Assembly: GCA_027575765.1 (NCBI GenBank)
Contig: JANBPT010000184.1
Location: 1 to 59,956, forward strand
From: Tieghemiomyces parasiticus
Lineage: Eukaryota > Kickxellomycota > Dimargaritomycetes > Dimargaritales > Dimargaritaceae
Direction of reading: 5' to 3'
DNA: 59,956 nt
The notes beneath the pieces were generated by a model. That model was not told the origin of the DNA. It did not search any database and worked only from the letters and a program-made list of their open reading frames with translations. This document shows, piece by piece, positions 55,701-59,956 of this stretch. The stretch's first letter is position 1. Each line of letters starts with the position of its first letter. Made by a program: the position numbers and the translations under genes.

Positions 55701-57656
55701 CTCTGGGTATATGTTGGTCGAGGGGAAGCTGGAAAGGCAACGCTGTGGGAGCTCTACCGCCTCGCATTCGCCAACAGACCAGCAGAGCGCCGGGTCGGCT
55801 TAACCATGGCGGGGTGCGGTTCGGTGACTAACTGCCGCCTTTGTCCTCTATTTTATGTTGAGAGGGGCTGGGCCCTCGTCTCTGTGCCCCTCCCCCCCTA
55901 GCGTCCCCGCCACACACCTGCACAACTTGAGGCGGAGGGGCGCGCAGAATGGAGGAGGGGGCGATAGGAGCGGGTGAAGACTAGTGGTACACTGGCCCGG
56001 CAATATAGCCGCCGGGTCGTGCGATAGGCTGTGTCCCGGGTGATTGTCTGGTCGTCCAATGCTGCTTTCTTCCCCCTTCCCCCGATTAAAAATAGAGCGG
56101 CCAACAACAATGCCCAACTCGAGACCCTGCGGTTGTCATATTTTCCATGCCAGTATCTCGTATTGGCCCGGCGTGGTGGCGAGTGGTTGGGGGGGGAGCC
56201 CCACCCACCCCTCACAGTCTGGGCGGCAGCTACCAGTTCCTTCACCACACCACCCTCATCCTTTCCCGCACGGAGGCCCCCCCGCCAGTGTATCCATCTA
56301 CCCCACCTCCCCACAGCTCAGCTGTTGGTCTGTGGAGATGAAAGCGAAAATGAGGAGAGGACCGCGTCACTTCGGGTGTGCTGGGACCTGGGCTCGGCCT
56401 GGCTGATATATAATCCACAAGATGCCCTTCCAACTCCTGCCTATCCCTCCCTGTATAGCGATTCTGCTGTTTCATCCCACTTCGTCAAGAATCCTTCGTC
56501 ACCTGTTTGACTGGGACACCCCACTATTCTTCCCCGCTGCCCACGTAGACCCACTTCACTTGCACCTACTGGCAATACAACTCAACTTCTCCGACTTTCT
56601 CCTTTTTCTATTAACTTGCACACCTGATAGACCCCGACAATTCGTCTTTTTTCTGTCACCATCAAGTCTAGTTCCACCCCCCAGCCGTACCACCTCTACC
56701 TTGTTATGTTCTAGCCTTGGCTATATTTTTGTAGTCTTACTGTTACCCAAAAAGACACCTTCACTCGGCCCGACTTCGGCTTTACACTACCCCCGCCTAC
56801 TTTAGTGGACCCCGGCCCGTGTTGTACCACTGAACACTCTCGCGCCTGCAGTTCCTCCTATTGGGTCATTCGTCGTTGTCCTCGCAAAATTTGACCACTT
56901 ACCTGGCCCGTCCGACATACGTACACCCCAACAACACCACCAAATAACGACCGGGATTGTTTTTCTTTCCGTGCATCTGCCCTAGCTCCATTTAGACATA
57001 CACCCTCATCATGTAAGTATCCTATGGGCCAATTCGGCCGTGTCGGCAGGCCGGATATGGCATATGAAGCGCAAGATCAACCTTCCCTTCCCTTTTTCCG
57101 CTCGCTGTGATGGTCATCTCTCCTACTGTATTCGACATGCTTCCGTTGTGTACTGTGCGTTGGTTGCTCGATGGTCTGGGGAAGTGCCTTGTCGTTATTT
57201 TTTTCTTATCTATAGCCTACGCGTAAACCCGGGCCAACTATTTTGCTGGATCGATTTCGCGAACCCAGCGTGTCTGCCCTGGCTTACTCGCAGGTCGCGT
57301 CGCGGATATTAGTTACCAACATCAAGTCTTGGGATAATGACTTTCAAACCCCCTTGATTCCGCGGTTGCCTCGCTGTGTTCTATAGCTTGCGGCTCGGAG
57401 GTATAAAACCCCTCTATGCCCGGCGCTGATGTCTGCTGCCAGATTGTCCTCATTGTTCGGTTTCCACCTGCACCTACTCAAACCTCCTCCGATCTCGACG
57501 TAGTTTATTAACCACTTGCATCACTGCCACCTTATCTCACTCCATTCCTTCCTCTGTCCTAATCAACCCTTACCCTTACTCTCTCCATTCATACACCACC
57601 ACAGTCTCATCTGTCCTCCCTAGCTCATTACCCCCTTTTACACCCCACACTCCGCC
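52756..57656. other. 4.9 kb intergenic region upstream of the chitinase gene
   Basis: The first 3.5 kb shows only short ORFs with no motif, and no repeat. From about 56400 the plus strand becomes CT-rich up to the chitinase start. A GTAAGTAT donor at 57013 and CAG acceptors just before 57657 could mark a 5' UTR intron. A TATA box at 57402 would instead give a short, unspliced leader. Confidence 0.45.
57402..57409 (+). promoter_or_regulatory. TATA box of the GH18 chitinase gene
   Basis: TATAAAAC, 255 bases before the ATG at 57657, followed by a strongly pyrimidine-rich leader. Confidence 0.5.
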
Positions 57657-58646
57657 ATGCTACGCCGCTCACTGACCGCCGCTCTCTGTGGCCTCCTGGC
57701 CCTGGGAGCCGTTCCGTTCACTGCCGCCCTTAACACCAAATGCAACTCTAATCTAGTCTCATACTGGGGTCAAAATTCGTACAAGGCCAAGCACAATGCC
57801 ACGACGGGCGAGCAGACCCTCGATTGGTACTGCTCCAACAACCCGTCCGAGGACATCATCGTGGTCTCCTTCCTCAACACGTACAACCCTTTGATTCTCA
57901 ACCTGGCCGACCATTGCTTCGACTTCTTTGACGGCACCAGGCTACTCAATTGCCCGCAGGTCGGCCAACAAATCAAGGCGTGCCAGGCGAAGGGTAAAAC
58001 CATCCTCCTATCCTTGGGCGGCCAGGAGGGCAGCTATTCTCTGAGCTCAGGGGAGGAGGGTGCCAAGGTGGCAAATGCCGTATGGGACACCTTTCTCGGC
58101 GGTACCCAGAGCGGTGTGCTCCGCCCGTTCGGTGACGCGGTCCTCGATGGCGTCGACCTGGACATTGAACATACGCCAGCGACCGGGTACACGGAGTTCG
58201 TCCAGCGCCTCCGGAACCTGTACGTCACCGACAAATCACGTACCTACTACATCGCCGCCGCCCCGTTGTGCCACTATCCCGACCTGGTCATGCCGCAGAC
58301 CTACAACCAGGCCTGGTTCGATATGCTATACATCCAGTTTTACAACTCACCCTGCGGAGCTGACCGGTTCGGTACCCAAACCTTTAACTTCCAGTTGTGG
58401 GACGCGTGGGCCCGACTCTACTCGGTCAACAAGGACGTCAAGATTTACCTGGGAGTGCCGGCTTCCAACTACTCGGCCATCTCTGGATATGTACCTATCG
58501 ACCGACTAACCACTATCATCGATCAGCTCGTCACCAACTACCCGTCCTTCGGCGGTGTGATGCTTTACGACATCTCGGAGTCGCGTCCCAACGGGGACTA
58601 TTCCGCTCAGGTTAAGAAGGCTCTTAGCAAAAACAGCAAGTGCTAA
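57657..58646 (+). CDS. Class III GH18 chitinase
   Basis: Intronless, 329 residues. Residues 1-24 are a signal peptide. The GH18 barrel follows: YWGQNSY near the first strand, KTILLSLGG (the SxGG motif), and the catalytic DGVDLDIEHT, in which Asp167 and Asp169 assist the catalytic acid Glu171. Then come YIAAAPLCHYPD, MLYIQFYNSPCGA with the conserved Tyr/Asn region, and GVMLYDISES. This is the plant and fungal class III (subgroup A) chitinase type, about the length of the catalytic domain alone. No chitin-binding module, Ser/Thr-rich tail or GPI signal is present. It hydrolyses beta-1,4-linked N-acetylglucosamine in chitin, either in remodelling its own wall or in attacking other fungi. The ATG is the first in frame and begins the signal peptide. 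Confidence 0.95.
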   Translation: MLRRSLTAALCGLLALGAVPFTAALNTKCNSNLVSYWGQNSYKAKHNATTGEQTLDWYCSNNPSEDIIVVSFLNTYNPLILNLADHCFDFFDGTRLLNCPQVGQQIKACQAKGKTILLSLGGQEGSYSLSSGEEGAKVANAVWDTFLGGTQSGVLRPFGDAVLDGVDLDIEHTPATGYTEFVQRLRNLYVTDKSRTYYIAAAPLCHYPDLVMPQTYNQAWFDMLYIQFYNSPCGADRFGTQTFNFQLWDAWARLYSVNKDVKIYLGVPASNYSAISGYVPIDRLTTIIDQLVTNYPSFGGVMLYDISESRPNGDYSAQVKKALSKNSKC

Positions 58647-59525
58647 TGTCGAGAGTTTCTAGCCCGCCAATAATCCCAATGTATGTATCTTTCTTTTTAT
58701 TATCATTCGCCAGTTTCACTTTTTCAGTCCCTTCTGATTGTTTAATTTACGCCTCCCTGCCTGCTCTGGCCCCACTCTTACAACGCCTTCCAGCGCACCG
58801 CTCTCCCTATGCGATTAATTGTTACTCGTCCGCACCACTCCAGCCTCTTCGCTGCTGAGCGTTGAGTGGGGTACTCCCCAGTTTCACCCATGTGACTCTT
58901 TTTTACTCAGGCCACCATTGTTGACGCATCGTGTCGTAAATGAACTCCGACATGTTAGACCTTTATCTAGTCTACAATGTAATGTGCGGTGGAGGGTGGG
59001 GCGAACCACTTGCGAACCCGCCGGGTGATTGTGAGAGATAAGATTGTGTGGACACTGATGTACCTCGCATGGTCACAGGCGAGACCCGCAGCTTCGCACG
59101 CCTTCCTTTCGAGATATTCGGGGACGGATCCATTCAGCGCATGATAGAGTGAAGGACGCGGTGTCGTGGAACAATCCGCACCGACTGCCACCAGGGAACT
59201 GTAGGTGCGAACCTATCGAACGTTCTGTTCGCCGCCCCATAGTCTTTGATGGACAAGATATGGGAAGCAATCAGCCGCCAAGGTGGCCCCACTACATAAA
59301 AAGGGAGCGACCTGACTAAGGGAAGGGGCAGTCTCAACGCTGCGGCCTGCCAAATCCACCGCTGATTTACCTATCTCCCTCCCTCCCTCCAACGCGCTTT
59401 GCCTTCGGTTGCTCATTCCTAGCAGTACTCGTCTCCGCTCGATAACTCTGTCCGCAATTCCTGCGCCGTCTCACTCCCGACTTTTTACATTACCCTGCCT
59501 AAGGCCCCATTAGTTTACTGACAGT
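58647..59525. other. Intergenic region between chitinase and copper transporter genes
   Basis: Chitinase 3' UTR, then the promoter of the CTR gene, with a TATA-like CATAAAAAG at 59295 and a CT-rich leader from about 59360. No ORF is supported. Confidence 0.5.
59295..59303 (+). promoter_or_regulatory. TATA-like element of the CTR gene
   Basis: CATAAAAAG, about 230 bases before the ATG at 59526; weak match. Confidence 0.3.
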
Positions 59526-59956
59526 ATGGACCACGACCACGGAGGTCATGGCGGCCACGAGGGTCACGACATGCCTGGGATGGAACCCATGTGCTCCATG
59601 AACGTAAGTGCTGATTGATTCCCTCCCTCGTGTGGTTCGCAACTCGGTGAGACCCACCCCGGAGGGGGAGGCTTGCGAACTTTCTTACCGGTCCCTTGGT
59701 ACCCCTAATTGCCATAGCTCTATGGCTCTAACGCTCTTTTCACCCGGCTCTATCACCACGGCTGCCTCCACCTCGCCCCGTCCTGCTTCTTTCCCTCCCC
59801 TTCCCTCCTTCATCCTCCGCCGCACCCCCTCGATTTGACTAACCAATAGATGGTCTTCAACTGGGATACTCAGAACGTCTGCGTGCTCTTCGACTCGTGG
59901 CGTATCAACTCGGTGGAGTCTCTTCTCGTCTCCTGCCTGGCTATCATCGCCCTGTC
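59526..59956 (+). CDS. CTR-family copper transporter (5' part)
   Basis: Exon 1 is 59526-59603 and exon 2 starts at 59850 and runs off the window; the intron is phase 0 with a GTAAGT donor and TAG acceptor. The first 26 residues are a His and Met-rich copper-collecting tail (HDHGGHGGHEGH, then MPGMEPMCSM). After the junction MVFNWDTQNVCVLFDSW follows, the conserved segment before the first membrane helix of CTR proteins, and the helix begins (VESLLVSCLAIIAL). CTR proteins form trimers that import Cu(I) through a Met-lined pore at the plasma or vacuole membrane. The MxxxM motif of the second helix lies outside the window. The short N-terminus is closer to Ctr2/COPT-type proteins than to yeast Ctr1, but the rest is needed to decide. 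Confidence 0.9.

Overview
The window looks like nuclear DNA from a filamentous, early-diverging fungus. Genes carry short spliceosomal introns with GTAAGT-type donors. Coding DNA is GC-rich with GC-rich third positions, and the DNA between genes is more AT-rich. The gene set is fungal: ARF1, SEC31, a CRH-type glucanosyltransferase, a chitin deacetylase and a class III GH18 chitinase. The combination of a lone NRPS with a basal-fungal gene set would fit Zoopagomycota such as Dimargaritales. That placement is inference and not proven by the sequence.

Layout. 0-5.5 kb: the 3' end of a NEDD4/Rsp5-type HECT ligase, then ARF1 (-), a RidA/Mmf1 protein (-) and a dephospho-CoA kinase (+); the last two are divergent. 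6-9 kb: two small secreted proteins (-) that look like relatives of each other. 9.7-16.3 kb: the urease GTPase UreG (-) diverging from SEC31 (+). 17-18.6 kb: a three-exon prephenate dehydratase (+). 23-27 kb: an unknown 260-residue protein (+), a TXNDC17/TRP14 thioredoxin-like gene (+) and a Swi5-like recombination gene (-). The last two converge so tightly that their stop codons share one CTAG.

27.5-34.4 kb: a large intronless NRPS (-) with the order half C - A - T - C - A - T - E. The terminal E domain is cut by in-frame stops, and its remaining motifs continue downstream in the DNA as a decaying remnant. The first A domain lacks the usual amino-group-binding Asp. A 5.6 kb stretch without recognisable genes follows.

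40-60 kb: mostly secretory-pathway and cell-wall genes. These are a CRH-type GH16 (+), a low-complexity protein with basic ends (-, three exons), polyprenal reductase DFG10/SRD5A3 (-, dolichol synthesis), chitin deacetylase (+), an EI24/Rrt8-type membrane protein (+), a GH18 chitinase (+) and the 5' part of a CTR copper transporter (+).

The genes do not form one pathway, and shared function is visible only for the wall and secretion genes. Strongly pyrimidine-rich tracts on the coding strand precede many start codons, and several genes have a good TATA box 120-300 bases upstream. No rRNA, convincing tRNA, CRISPR array or intact transposon was found. All exon boundaries were derived by eye from splice signals, phase and family conservation.
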